64,000 nucleotides of DNA from Elysia crispata (GCA_033675545.1 JAWDGP010005328.1:16001-80000); one strand, 5' to 3'. Counted from the stretch's first letter, positions 36,201-57,755 are shown. The notes: generated by a model from the letters alone, not told the origin. Made by a program: numbers and translations.

Positions 36201-36936
36201 GAACAGTCCTCTTACATAACTCTCCTTAACAAGGGGGCAAATATAGTCTGTACACAACAACAAGAGAGAGCATTAAAAGCTAGCGTAAACTTGATTGCGT
36301 CTGTTTCCCGTACTGTCATTAAATGTTATTTGTGAGTAGTGTAAACGACACAGAAAGACTCAACAAGATCTTTAAACATAAATTTCAGCCTTTGGGTAAT
36401 AGGTGCAGTATGGGACAGGAATGAAAAGAGTAGATATTAACACTTTGCACATGTGTAGAATTCAGTTGCAGTGCTTTTATCTAGGGCTAGATCTAGTCTT
36501 CACTCTCAAACCATTGGATTTAATATTTTAAAAGGTAGCTAACTTTAACTAAATGTTAGTTGAGCTTTAATCTCAGTTTCTGATATGATATTTTTTGCCT
36601 CCAAAAAAATTCAAGAGAAGCAAATCGCTTTTAAATATTTATAGAGCAACATAATTTATATTTGGAAAGTAACTCTTGGTTGATTTCTTGTCTACAGGAA
36701 AAAGAAAGCGGCCTATCTCACCCAAAGATCCTGTACAAGATGCTTTCCTTGCCCTGATTCAAGAAAGGAGGAAAAAATCAGCAGCACTAGTACCAGCTGT
36801 GGAGTCTGAGCTTCAGCTATTTCGGAGTTTAGCTCCTTTCATTCGCCAACTCAGTGAAAAGAACAAAAGGAAATTTATTTCAAAGACAACATCACTTTTG
36901 ATGGACCTTTTGAATGCCCAAGACCTTGATCAATAA
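33212..36936 (+). CDS. MADF/BESS-domain protein (Adf-1-like transcription regulator)
   Basis: Four coding exons join in phase: 33212-33365, 33834-34084, 35233-35437 and 36698-36936. They give 282 residues. Residues about 8-100 form a MADF (Myb/SANT-like) domain: LEIAEALVLAVKKRELLYN, TELAWAAISEEVG, CRSQWAQLRATFNRIVAQQ, KWYLYRQMSFLKNHL. An acidic, Ser-rich middle (residues about 105-203) is followed by a basic KRKRP patch near 205. A C-terminal BESS motif follows near 240-275 (LQLFRSLAPFIRQLSEKNKRKFISK). MADF domains bind DNA and BESS motifs mediate protein contacts in Adf-1, Dip3 and Stonewall type regulators, so a nuclear DNA-binding role is likely. The exon 2 acceptor is taken as CTTCAATAG at 33833, because the nearer CTGCAG would shift out of the MADF frame. 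I cannot name an orthologue. Confidence 0.87.
33366..36697. other. Coding-region introns of the MADF gene
   Basis: Three introns of 468, 1148 and 1260 bp. All are AT-rich with short A and T runs. I see no transposon or RNA gene in them. Confidence 0.6.
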
Positions 36937-38255
36937 TGGAATTTTCTCTATTTTTTCACCACATCTATTTTAAACCGGATTTTGCTCTTCATTTTTATTT
37001 TTTATTTTTTGGGGCTTGCATTTATTTCAAACTTTAATTGCTTGTTGATCTGTTTCATCATTAAGTGATTTGATCTTTTTGGGACACCTTGTATTATTTT
37101 TCAGTATATACACTGATAATGGAAATGTGCTGAGAATTACTGTCACAGCTCATGTTAATTAAGTCGTCTGTTGATGAGCTCAGAGAAATCAGTCGAACAG
37201 TTCTTAATTTAGCCTTTTAGAGGCATTATGTTTTTGAAAAAAATTTACATAGCCTCAATATGCATGTTGTTCACAATGTAACTTGTCATTCGGTAAACGA
37301 AATATGTGCAGAACTTGACTGTGCTAGTAGTAGCACTGCTACATTAAAAATATTGATACCATGAACTAATGTATTGATGTGCTAGTTTTTACTACACTGT
37401 ACATACATTTATGTGTTTGTTTATGTTCAAATTCAAATGATTCAGAGAAACATTGTCATTTCCCAATCAGACAGATCTATTGTAATGCCCTTTTTAAAGG
37501 TGAATTTGTTTTGAATTTAACAAAAAAAAGACTTACGTAGTAGGACTGTCAGTATTGTTTTGAAGTATACATGACTGGTACCCTCACTTCCAACCATAGC
37601 TCAGGCTGTGACTACCTCTAAATTCTAATTAAAAGGTTCTCACCAACGTATCGATTCCCGAGTTTTCTGTTGTTTAAAAATGGTATACAGCTACAGATTA
37701 ATCACAGATATATCTTGAAGGTTAGAAACCGGAAGTTACCAAGCAGTAGAATTGATGCTTTTAAAGACAAATTTTTATCCGCTGGTGTCAGTTGAAAAGT
37801 TCCAAAGCCTTCAGTTTGCAATTGCGTTCTTGGGGGACATGTTTTTTACTATCTAAATGTATAGACAAACTAGTTATAAAACTCATTCACTGATATTAAT
37901 GATAGAAAGCAAGTGTTTCAATATTGTCTCAATTTTCATTGACAAAATGAAGCAATCACAAACCTTTGCCCAAGATCCACAGACAAGACAAAAGACGCAA
38001 TGTACAATGCTTGTGTATCAGAAATTTGAATTAATTTAGAGAAGGGTAAATCATGAATCAGTATAGAAGTCAAATTAGATTTCACAACATAGTTAATTTA
38101 AAACTTTTATTGGGTAAATTTTTAGCACTTAAAACTTGTGTGTTGCCAGAAAATAAAGAAGACCAAAATTACCTTTAGAATTACGATTCTTTTCAATTAA
38201 AGAAAGAAAAATGCAATAAAAATACACAAGTGTTATGAAGAAAGGTCCAAGAGTT
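36937..38255. other. 3' UTR and downstream DNA of the MADF gene
   Basis: AATAAA hexamers occur at 38152-38157 and about 38214. Whether the mRNA reaches them is unknown. No other gene is seen. Confidence 0.45.
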
Positions 38256-38259
38256 CCTG

Positions 38260-38805
38260 TGTTCTGAGAAGCAGTTTAAAATAGAAAATCTTCACAGCTT
38301 GTCCGAATCTACGTGGCAGAGGAGGCCCTGACACTCACAGACATGCACAGCCAACTTTCCACACATCTGAGGGCTCGCGGATTTCCCCTTAAATGTATAA
38401 CATCAAAAGCATAAGAGACAGACAGGACAAGAGCTTCAATAAAGCGCAAACATACAAATACTCAAACAGAATTCTTTTCGTCATCACATTTAATCAAGCT
38501 TTATCCAACATCTATTAACACATAGAAAGTACTTATCAACTTTTTACAACTCTGACAGGTGTAAAGAAGACATCTCTAATCTATCTTTGAAGCACACAGA
38601 AGACCCGCAAATCTCAGAGACACCCAGGTTCACTCCAAAATGAAAAGTGCAAACTTCAGGTTCAATACAGGTTTACAACCCTGCAATGTCTCTCAGTGCA
38701 AAACGTGCAGGCATCTATACCAACATCCTCAAGGATCAATAAAACGTACAAAATTTCAAAACACTGAATTGCCACTCTCTCAAAGTCATCAATTTTATAG
38801 AGTGC

Positions 38806-38836
<31 letters not shown>

Positions 38837-39160
38837 AAAAAAAAATACGTTGGAGAAACCTCCACACCACTCTAGATTCATTTCACCAATCATACATCGG
38901 GCATCAGACATGACATTGACAACGACACTTCAAAAGCCAGACATTTTAACTCACCGGGACACAGCGCAGACCACCCACAGATCGTGGCCAATGACAGACC
39001 CTCATCCTCTGTGTCTGACTTTACAACTAGACGCAATAACGAAACTCATTGGAACCATACTCTTCAGACCATCGAACCCATTGGTATCAATGTGAAAGAA
39101 CAGGCAACATTCCCCATATCTTTACTACACACCCACTCAATTTAATGAGAAGCATCTCAA
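38260..39160 (+). pseudogene. Penelope-like retroelement fragment with GIY-YIG endonuclease
   Basis: Broken frames match the C-terminal end of Penelope-like reverse transcriptases. A post-RT region reads FNQAL and CKEDISNL-like pieces at about 38470-38590. Next comes GLQPCNVSQCKTCRHL at about 38670-38720, the Cys-rich segment before the nuclease. The GIY-YIG domain is then in another frame, with YVGETSTPL from 38846, ARHFNSPGHSADH at about 38935 and HWNHTLQTIEPIGINV at about 39050-39097. At least one stop and several frameshifts are present. Between the Cys-rich part and YVGET the expected residues are replaced by a run of C then A. The fragment is truncated at its 5' side and cannot function. 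Confidence 0.75.
38805..38845. repeat. Poly-C followed by poly-A run
   Basis: 22 C residues followed by 19 A residues, inside the Penelope-like fragment exactly where its GIY segment should begin. Confidence 0.95.
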
Positions 39161-39338
39161 TTTTTGCCACTTAATGATTTATGTCATTTTGCGCCCCATC
39201 GAAAGGCCTTCAAACAATTACACGTACAAAATATGACCAACACCAGTGTTGTTTACAATGTAGTATAATTATTTTAACCATTACATTTACAGCTTACATT
39301 ACCAGCAGTATGGGTATTCTTGCAAAAATCAAACATGA

Positions 39339-39339
<1 letters not shown>

Positions 39340-39433
<94 letters not shown>

Positions 39434-39446
39434 CATCATTATTATA
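39340..39446. repeat. (TTA)n microsatellite
   Basis: About 107 bp of TTA repeat with two TCA units near the end. It lies 17 bp before the left end of a TIR element. Confidence 0.95.
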
Positions 39447-39463
39447 ACATTCATTTGTTACTA

Positions 39464-40105
39464 CAGTACACTTGGGAGTGGGACTCGAGGAACAAGTGCG
39501 GTCATTTTTAACAGTTCGTTGAATTGCAAGGTTCGTTTGACTTGGAGCCATGACATAAGGCACCACAGGGAAGTAATCAACCAAATGGAAATTGTCACGC
39601 TATTACCTCTCTTGTTTTTATCAACTAATCACGTGTCAGTATAAAGCCACATATTATCCCTTCACCATTGCCCATGTTACCTCCGCTTTGGCTCTTTGAT
39701 CCCGTATCATGATCTCCCTGTGCATTTGCTACCGCTCCCTGCCCACTCCCCCCTCTCTTTTTATCATCTTCTCCCTGTATATCAATACTTTGCTCTTTCC
39801 TACCCTTAGTATTATACTATGGCATCATGGGTGCCCAACACCTATACACTTCAAGCATTTCTTAACAGCTGACAGGGGACTTATTGATTGAATTTCAACT
39901 GCATAGTTTCTAGGCAAAAAAGTATTTTAGGGTAGATTTGCCAATACTTGTAGTTCGTTGAACCCGAGGACAGGTCTGAGATTAATTCTTTTGATGCAAG
40001 GTAATTTAAGAGATTTAAAGGAAAAAAAAACAAACGAAATTCTACTCTGTTGTTCGAATGCAAGGTGTCCTTTGAATTCGAGTTCGTTGGTTTCGAGGTG
40101 TGCTG
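39464..40105. mobile_element. Non-autonomous TIR element, related to 10301-11421
   Basis: TA flanks both ends (39462-39463 and 40106-40107). The ends are CAGTACACTTGG (left) and CAGCACACCTCG (right, reversed). Subterminal GTTGAACCCGAGG and TTCGAG motifs resemble the element at 10301. There is no transposase. TTA-type microsatellites lie close by on each side. Confidence 0.65.
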
Positions 40106-40145
40106 TATTGTCATCATCTTTTTTTTTTACTACTACATGTACATA

Positions 40146-40146
<1 letters not shown>

Positions 40147-40222
<76 letters not shown>
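40147..40222. repeat. (ATT)n microsatellite
   Basis: 76 bp of pure ATT repeat, 41 bp after the right end of the TIR element. Confidence 0.95.
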
Positions 40223-40224
<2 letters not shown>

Positions 40225-41015
40225 GGTACATGTATTGTTGTTGTTGTTAATTAAAAAAAAAAATTATTATCATAATTATTACAGCACTTTACTTTTAACA
40301 AAAAATCTGTGATAGGCTAATTCTAATGTGTAATTGATAAAAATCATCCATGCGTTTAAATATTATTAAATCCCTGTTCATTCATAAGATACGTACCTTA
40401 TATATTTCATTTCTCACCCACACACACAAAGACAGGGAAACTCTGACCGTAACCAGAGAGAATAGATTCACTGTACATAAAAATTTATATCCTCTCTGCC
40501 TCAACTAACCCTTTATCAATGACGTCGCGCTGTATGCCACCACCATCTTAGGCCAGTGCACTGGACCTTGCACTTCGGGTTAGAATAGAAACAAGTTGCA
40601 CCCTGCCGTCCCACAATCAATCATCTATCCAATTTGTGTCAACTTTTGTTACTCTTTCACTGTTTCTCTTTTCTGTACTGAAGAATCCAAATTTTAAGGG
40701 AGGAGGTTTTCTATGTTAAATACAACTGATTTGTCCTTAGCTTCAATTTGGTGACGGCTTATGTATTTTGTATAGACTTCTTCGATTATACCAACATCCT
40801 AATTGATCCTGGAACATAGGAATTTAAACTGTATGTAGTGTTTCAAGAGTTGTGAGCGAGCATTTCCATGTCAAAATGTTCTTATTTCGACTAAATGTAT
40901 CTTCTTCTTCCCCTAGCCGCACCCTCCCCCCCTTTTTTCCTCCTCTCTGTCTTCCTCTTTTCAGTTTTTCTTTCCTTTCTCCGTCATATGCCATTTCCAG
41001 TCTCTACCCCCCCCC

Positions 41016-41026
41016 CTCTCTCTCTG

Positions 41027-41117
<91 letters not shown>
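41016..41117. repeat. (CT)n microsatellite with TCTG start
   Basis: About 100 bp of CT repeat. It begins with several CTCTGT units after a poly-C run. Confidence 0.95.
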
Positions 41118-41119
<2 letters not shown>

Positions 41120-41239
41120 ACTCATATCTCTCGTTCGCCTACTGCTATTTTTGGCTCGTCACATACGCACCCAAGCCAGCAAATTGACATCAGGATCCCG
41201 TTTATAGAAAGGGGTTTTCAGTTTTGTATACATATTACA

Positions 41240-41300
<61 letters not shown>
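41240..41300. repeat. (GT)n-(TA)n microsatellite
   Basis: A short GT run passes into about 52 bp of pure TA repeat. Confidence 0.95.
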
Positions 41301-41304
<4 letters not shown>

Positions 41305-41796
41305 TTCAAAACTAATTAGCAAACACACCAAAATCATTAACTGTTTTCATCATTATTTTAGTTAGTCGATTGAAGCAGGTTTCTTTCGTCCTCTTTGATC
41401 CCTTATACTTATAGTTTAACTGTTAAGCTTTTTAACAGAAACATGCTCTTTGCCTTTTTTATTTCAGATTTCTAGAGCATGAATACACTTCCTACGCACC
41501 TGCTGTGTACAAGTTTGCCTGTTTGTTAAAAAAAATCAGCTGTATTTCTTCTTTTTTTCTGTTTCTTGCTTTGAAAAGTTGATAAAAGCTATTATATCAA
41601 ATATGTTGTATGAAGCATCCTTATATAGGTTAAAATAAGAATCATTCAATTACTTTTTTTTTTGTTCAAGTGACGTATAAACTCAGTTATTAAAAAAAAA
41701 AAATTCTATGTAAACGCAGTCCAGATTTATCTGGCATGTAATCTAAAAATAAATATCGAACAAAAACAAACCCTGAATCGTGCGGCGACTGTCGAA

Positions 41797-42482
41797 TAAG
41801 GCTGTGACGGATCCCAATTTTTAAGTAATCACGGTTACGGGAGTCCCGTCGCAGAAGATCCGCGGAATCCCGGTAATCAAAATATTAATCAATTCCTGAG
41901 AAGTAAGGGGTGGTTACGGGAGGTGACGGGGCTGACGGCAGACCAAGATCAGGTGGGTCTCGGAATAAAAAAAGTAATCATATCCCGTGAAGTGAAGAGA
42001 GGTGACGGGACTGACGGTAGACTAAGATCAGCTGGGTCCCGGAATAGCAGTGCTAAAAAACAAATCCAGTATGACAAATTGTGACACTAGATAACGAGTA
42101 AGAGAGAGGGGAACCAAACATAAGCGTCTCACTTGTCGCCCCACTCATTCCCCACCCCCACACACTCCCAACACACATACACGCAAATTTTACCAGGCAC
42201 CGATTGCCACTCCTTTTATTCACCCCACCCCATTTCCTGCCCCATTCTGTTGTTACGAACCTTGCTTTCTCTTGCCTAATGCCCTGTTGAGACAAGGTCA
42301 AAAGGCCTTGATTACATCGACGGGACGACGGTTCTCAGTCTCTTTGATTTCCACTAACGTCTTTGTGAGGAGTACTGAGGATTATGATTACTCACGCAGA
42401 TCTCACTAGAGTATCCGTGGTCCCGTTTCTTCAGGAAGATCCGTGATTACTGATTACTTTTACGGGACCTGTCCCAGCCTTA
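41797..42482. mobile_element. hAT-type non-autonomous element with perfect 8-bp duplication
   Basis: The 8-bp direct repeat CTGTCGAA occurs at 41789-41796 and 42483-42490, directly outside the ends TAAGGCTGTGACGG and (reversed) TAAGGCTGGGACAGG. Both ends continue into AAGTAATCA-type sequence. An 8-bp target duplication is the hallmark of hAT transposons, although the usual CAGGG ends are not present. The interior has an imperfect direct duplication (GGTGACGGG to GTCTCGGAATA near 41920-41970, again near 42000-42048) and no transposase. A related copy is at 63183-63696. Confidence 0.85.
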
Positions 42483-42658
42483 CTGTCGAACGCCAATCGT
42501 ACTCTAGCGGTTGTAAATTCCATAAACACAGCAGACGCCGGCAGATCAGGAAAAGTTTTCTGCGACTTCACGCGTTACCTGGATCTGGATCTAGATTTGT
42601 AAATTTGATTAGATCCTTCATATCAGCAAGCTTTTAATCTTATCGAGATCTAAATCTA
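42483..42658 (+). promoter_or_regulatory. ANKRD10 proximal promoter and 5' UTR
   Basis: Only 176 bp lie between the hAT element and the ANKRD10 ATG. This stretch is GC- and CpG-richer than its surroundings. It has CCAAT at 42493-42497, just after the target duplication, and no TATA box. No splice acceptor is evident between it and the ATG, so the promoter or leader must lie here, inside the transposon, or beyond it. Confidence 0.45.
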
Positions 42659-51930
<9,272 letters not shown>

Positions 51931-52814
51931 AAAAAAAAAAAACAAAACAAAACAAAGTGCTTCTAATTTTAGAGCTATTACCCAATAGTGTGAAATGATG
52001 CCATGTCCATAATGTAAATTTAAAAAATAATGATATCAAATCGATTGTAAGTCTTTTCCAGGTCTACTAGACTCTTTATTTGTTACTTTGTACCATTAAA
52101 TTCATAGTTTTCCTGAAAAGAAAGATGATGGGAGAAGAAAAGTCAAACTTATTATCATTTGGGAACTATTTTATACAGTTTCAACACATTTTTGACAGGA
52201 GTTTATTATTGAAGAAATAATAAAGATCTAAAAACAGGCTTTAACCTTCATCAAGCACATGTTGAAGATAGGTCTAGAATGTATGTAGGGAAAACAAGTG
52301 ACAGGACCTAGGGCCTCCCACCAGTTTTTAGGCTGTTATGATTCAAACTGTCATTTTAAAGTAATCTATATTAGCACAATAGTCTCAAAACCTCAGAATG
52401 ATACCCTAAATCACAGTCTTTTTGTGTTAATGTGTATGTGTCTTTTTTGCTCTATCATGATCAGTGACTGTAATCCTTGCCTTCCTTGTCATACAAGTTT
52501 AATGTGTGGTGATGAGACTACTCTTTAATGTTTAGTTTGCCCTAATCATTTGGTTTGTAATTCTTCAGTTCTTACTACAAAATGTTATTTGCACTGGGCG
52601 AGATCTAACCATTTGATGCTATACCCGACTTTTGTTACCATTTTCTGCACTATTCATGAGGTATTGTCTTAGGTTGGTGAGTTGTTATAAAAGCTGCAAA
52701 GAAGCTAGTTTGCTTAACAGTTTTTATGAGTGAGTCTTTCTCTATTTGACCTCATTCACCAAATTAATTTTGACTTTTGCCTTCTTAGTGATGAGGCTGT
52801 ATATAATTAATATA
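51931..52814 (+). other. ANKRD10 3' UTR and downstream DNA
   Basis: Begins with an A-rich run after the stop. AATAAA at 52219-52224 is a candidate polyadenylation signal. Beyond it nothing is recognised up to the TIR element. Confidence 0.45.
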
Positions 52815-53948
52815 CAGTGAAGCATGGATTCCTCAAATTCATAAGGGAATTTTTATGTGTTTGAGAAAGCCTTGTTTAAACAATTCTATTTTTAGCATGA
52901 GGGCCCAGGATTTGCACTTCGGTCAGCTTTTGCAAATATTTTGAAGTTCGTTAACAACTTATAGAGGCTTCAAGTTTTCTTGACTACTTCTGTACAACTC
53001 TGAGCAATTCTGGGACACCCAAATTGCTGTATATTTACTACTTTTAGTACACTGTATTTCAAAGAGCCGATTTAAGATAGATCTATACCTCTGAACAACC
53101 CGATCTGTCATTCCCAACTCATTTTATGTGAAAACTTGTCTCCAAACCTACCACCAGCGATAAAAGTGAGATGCCTAGACCACTACTCTAGGTCAAGTTG
53201 CAGTCACAAGTTCCTTTTTCCTTTCTGGCTAGGCGTAAATTCATTCTTAAGCCGACGGTCAAATGCAATGAACCTTGCTTGTTCCCGAATAAACTTTAAC
53301 CCAGACAAGAGTTGTTTGTCAAAGCAAAGCTGGACCACACTATTGTCAATCCAACAATCTACCTTTTGAGCCATCTGGCATCCGAACCATCAATAAAGAG
53401 ATCTTAACCTCCAGTTCTCCCCAACCCCCCCCCTCAATGTACTGACTGATTAAGCAAAGGATGAGCTCATATAGAGCTACCTGTCTCATTGCCCATGTCT
53501 TGTGCGTGCGGGACAAGGAAATCTTATTTACGATCGACCCCTATGATTAATATGAAGTCTTAGTGACGGTTAAATCTAGCAGCCGCAGACAGACAACTGG
53601 CACCTGATACATTGCGCTAGGAGGCAGCGAGTAAGGTGGGATGGGAGAGGGGGTATCTCTTTCCGTTTTGTTTGAACAATAATAACAGCTGTGTAGAGCA
53701 CTTAATCGAAATATAAGATCTGCAAATGTATTGAGTTTTTTTTTTTATTTCACAGTCTGTCAAATTTCTTAAAGGCGAACATTTTATTTCTCTTATTGAG
53801 GACTCATTGTTCGAAGTACATGTATAAATGTTACGACTTGGAACTAGTTCAAATAAAACTTAGAAATAAGAAGGGAATAAAGAGAGAATCAGAAGGGGAA
53901 AATGGATAAGTTCGAGGGATCAGTGTTCAATCTAATCGTGTTCTAATG
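52815..53948. mobile_element. Non-autonomous TIR element, second copy of the 14141-15253 family
   Basis: TA precedes the left end CAGTGAAGCATGGATTCCTC. The right end, read inward, is CATTAGAACACGATTAGATT and is also followed by TA. Left, middle and right blocks align with 14141-15253 in the same orientation. It lacks the stretch that carries the B-box half of the tRNA-like module and has no transposase. Confidence 0.78.
53331..53383 (-). pseudogene. Partial tRNA-like sequence in TIR element
   Basis: The minus strand has GGATGC, then TGGCTCAAAAGG (an A-box match), TAGATTGTTGGATTGACAAT and TGGTCC. It matches the 5' half of the module at 14653-14726 but has lost the B-box region. Confidence 0.45.
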
Positions 53949-55755
53949 TATATGCTTTTTCTCAAAAGCAACCTCCCTTTTATGGAAGGCTGATGGAAAA
54001 ACTTAGCTGCCCAAAATTTTCTGAGCAAGTAGATTTTCCTAATTTTGTCATTTTTTGGATTTACTGTTCCATATTTTATGTTTATGAAATTTTCGCACTT
54101 GGTTTTTATTTCCATGGAAAGTCGGTAATGATATTACTAACATACATTTATTATCTAGAAAACAATATTTAAAAGATTCAAACCAATGGACGAGTGTCAA
54201 GCCACAAAGATGATGGCCAGTGATACTGTCTGCTGCAATAGATCCCTATCCATCTTTCAGATACTGAGATATTTGAAGAGTATGGTGGTAAATGGACATG
54301 CAATATAGGCCTACCAAAATAGAATTACTGTATATATGCAATATAGCCGATTCAAGAAGTTGGAAACAAGGCCACCTTTCCTGTTGGGCTTGAACACTAT
54401 CTATCCCTATTGAAATATGTTTGTTTTTGCTGTAATAATTTTTATGCTGTTCTCTGTCAGCAGCTTTTTGTCTCTTAAGCTTCCTGAAGAAGACTTTACA
54501 CAGAGAAATATTTTATTATATGCTTTTTTGTATTGTGCACCAGAGATTTTCTACGGAGCAAAAACACAACCAAGCACCTTTGGTTCCTAGTTTGTTACAA
54601 TTTATAATGTCATTGCTACTGCACTTCTTAATTATACCTATCCAAATATATTTTAGACTAAATTGACGAGAAATAAGGTGATACACTTGTATTACATCTG
54701 TATCGAGATGATACTTCAAACAAGAAGTAACGCAAACAGTATTAAAAGCTCCACATTAGTAAAACAGTCTTTAATTTTTGGCACGCACAGGGATCTTAGT
54801 AAAGGTTGACTGTTGAAGTTTTGAGAAATCTCATATTTGTTACATGAAAAAAAATGCTACTTTGAAACTCAAGTAACACATTTATAGCTAGTCTGAGTTG
54901 TTTCTTTTTCCATAATATGCAAAATTGAGAAATCTCATTTTTATTATGAATATTATTGCTTGCTTATCATGAAAAAAGGAAAGCTAATCTGAGTTATCAT
55001 GTTTGATAATGTGTAAAAATCTCTACAATTTCCTAATTTTTCTTCCAAATTTCAAGGTTCCCTTTATTTATTTCTTCAGATTTGTTTTCATTCAGGGATT
55101 TTTTTTTTATAAATAAGCACAGCATTGAAATTTTACTTTGAATACAATTAAATTTCCATTGTTTTATTACATTTTTTTTAATTGAAGTGCAGATGTCTTC
55201 AGTAAGGTGCTGCCACAGCTTTATAATTCAATTTTTATATATTTTTTGGTGCATTGTTTTTAGTCTTTTTGGACACAATCATTGCTCTTTGTTAATTTGT
55301 TGGGCTGTTTTTTTTTTTTTTGTTGTAATATAAATATATTTAGATCTATCCATATTTTGATCTGAATGAATAAGGTTTACACATTTATGAAGATCTCTCT
55401 TGAAGTTATGATACAAGCTTTTTTTTACATTGAAATAATCATTTAAGATCAATGAAGGTGTTTTATTACTTTTAATTCATTGCAGGCCTATCTAGTTTTC
55501 TATTCATAGTCAAGTCAACAATTTTATCTACTTTTTTTGGAGGCTGGGGTGAGAGGAAACTATAGCTTTTAAATTGAATCGATATCAGAACCTAAACAAA
55601 GGATCTATTAAAAAAATATTAAAAAATCCATTGCTAGAAAATTCATGAATATTTATGAGTTTTTTTAATAATACATACATGTACTAGTATGTGTATTATT
55701 TTGCTAGTATTTGTTGAAGGATCATTTTATTCATGGAATATCTGCAATTTTTTTT

Positions 55756-55792
<37 letters not shown>

Positions 55793-56888
55793 TTTAGCAT
55801 GTTAAAAAAACGATAAGCTTATTATAAACTGCCAGAAAATATATTAATGTACAGTTTATTTGTTAAAATTTGAGTTTGTTTTATCAACATCGCAACTATA
55901 AAGAAAATTGTCGTTTATTTTGTTGTTAACTATGATATGAACTAGTTGAAAAAAATATTTTTGCCAAATTTTGAAATTTTTTTTGTGTGTTAACATTCAA
56001 AGAAAAGAGCACAATTTAAAATTTATTCCATTATTCATTGTTAATGTTTACAGGCTGTCTAGATTGATTTGCATATCATGACACAAACATGTTGTTTAAA
56101 AATTTTGGTCATCTTTTTAATTTTAATACATTTATCTTATGATTCAAACATATCATGAGCAAAGTGCAACAAAGAAATTAAAATCTTTTTTTTTTTCTTA
56201 TTTAATTTTCTTTGCCAATTTTTAAATTGCAATTTTAGCAGGTGCTTTAAAATTTAGATTTTGTAAAAGTTTTGCACACTAGATCAAAATCTTTTCCCTC
56301 GACATGTATATTTTTCAGAGTTTGTGCCTGTTTTTGGATTTTGAAGTGTTTAAAATCAAAAGATTTTGTATGGTTTTAGAGGGAATCTCTAAAATCGTAA
56401 ATGGTGCATGTTTCCCCCTATGCTATTTTCTATGCAAGATTGGAGAGAATCTTTTGCATATATACATGTAACTATGTATTAAATAAAAATGTTAATGTAA
56501 ACTTAGCCTCATCAGGTAGGTCATGTTTTGAGGAAGTTTTTGCTTTTGCTATCCTTGTTCTATTTTAATTATCTTATGTAGTATAAATCAATTTCAAACT
56601 ATTGTAATATGCACTTTCAAACATGTTTAATACTTGTAATTTCATTTTAGAATTTATAAATTTGAAACTTTTAAGAAGTAGCCGATCATTATCAAACTCC
56701 CGAAATGATATAGGATCAACAAAGCAAAGACATTGCTTGAGTTTATTTGAAATTTCTTATTGCAATTGATGTTTCTATGAATGAGACAGTTGTGTACAAG
56801 TATACATCTTTTAAGTAAATGAAAAAAAAAATTGAGATTTTTTACTCTTTCTCCTTTCGTCCTTTTTACATGTTTACAAAAAGATATA
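53949..56888. other. Intergenic DNA, nothing recognised
   Basis: 2.9 kb of AT-rich DNA with a short TA microsatellite at about 55757-55789. No gene, RNA or transposon ends are recognised. Confidence 0.55.
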
Positions 56889-57755
56889 CAGTTGAATCCA
56901 CTTAAAGTCAAACGCTTAAAGTCAAATCTCGCTTGAAATCAACACCACACTGCAGTCCCGGGGACATTTTCGCTTTAAGTCAACACCTCGGAGTGGATGG
57001 GAAAAGGTAAAACTCAAAAAAGCGGAGATGCAGGGATATAGGTCTTTGTTTGTAAACCTAATACAGTCAGTAATTCATTGTGTATTAGTATTAATGTCAT
57101 ACTTAACAAGGCCTAGCTGAGTTCTTGTGGTCTTGGGCAGCTGCGACAGTAACAAAGAAGGGCGCGAAGGGCGTGGGCGGCTTGGAGGCCGTGTGGGTCT
57201 AGATTTAGATCCAACTTATCGAGGGCTCGCATCATTTGAGGCAAACAGTTAAGTTTTACTCCCTGCTGCTGCTGGCCTCAACCAATAGCATCCTTTTCAG
57301 AACCTCCAATAATACTGAAACAATTTTGTTTTTAATCAGGCCATTTTTATTTTTTGGGTGAAAAAAAAACCTAAACGAAAGTAATGATGGTCCCAAGTCA
57401 TTAAAAGAGGATAAAGCTGAAAAAATATAGCAAGAAATGTAGATCTATATGTACCCATATTTTTTGTTTTTATGTGTAGTACATCAAGTTGTTGAGATAA
57501 ACCTCTTTTCAGACTTGAGTGGTTTTCTCTTTACCTTAATAATTCTTCCATGTAAAAATTCATCACACTTTACCTCTAAAAGCAAAAGAAACGAAATGGA
57601 GGCACTCTAAAGAGAGACCATTATCAAAAGTAATGCAAGGAAGACAACCTGTTCTTATAACATGAATTTATTTTCAGACTTGTTTCCTGGAAATGGATAA
57701 AGTCAACACTTTTTTTTTTGCGTCTTGAGGTGTTCACTTTAAGCTGATTCCACGG
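56889..57755. mobile_element. Non-autonomous TIR element, CAGTTGAATCCACTTAA family
   Basis: TA flanks both sides. The left end CAGTTGAATCCACTTAAAGT and the right end (reversed) CCGTGGAATCAGCTTAAAGT match over most of 20 bp. Repeated AAAGTCAA and AAGTCAACACCTC motifs lie near both ends. There is no transposase. It resembles Tigger/pogo-type MITE ends. Confidence 0.7.

Larger units (their letters stand above)
40223..41788. other. Intergenic DNA before ANKRD10
   Basis: No gene is seen. It holds long CT (41016-41117) and TA (41240-41300) microsatellites. Confidence 0.6.

Noticed and set aside
39181-40312. Poly-Leu, poly-Tyr and poly-Ile frames over TTA/ATT arrays
   Set aside because: Microsatellite translation only.
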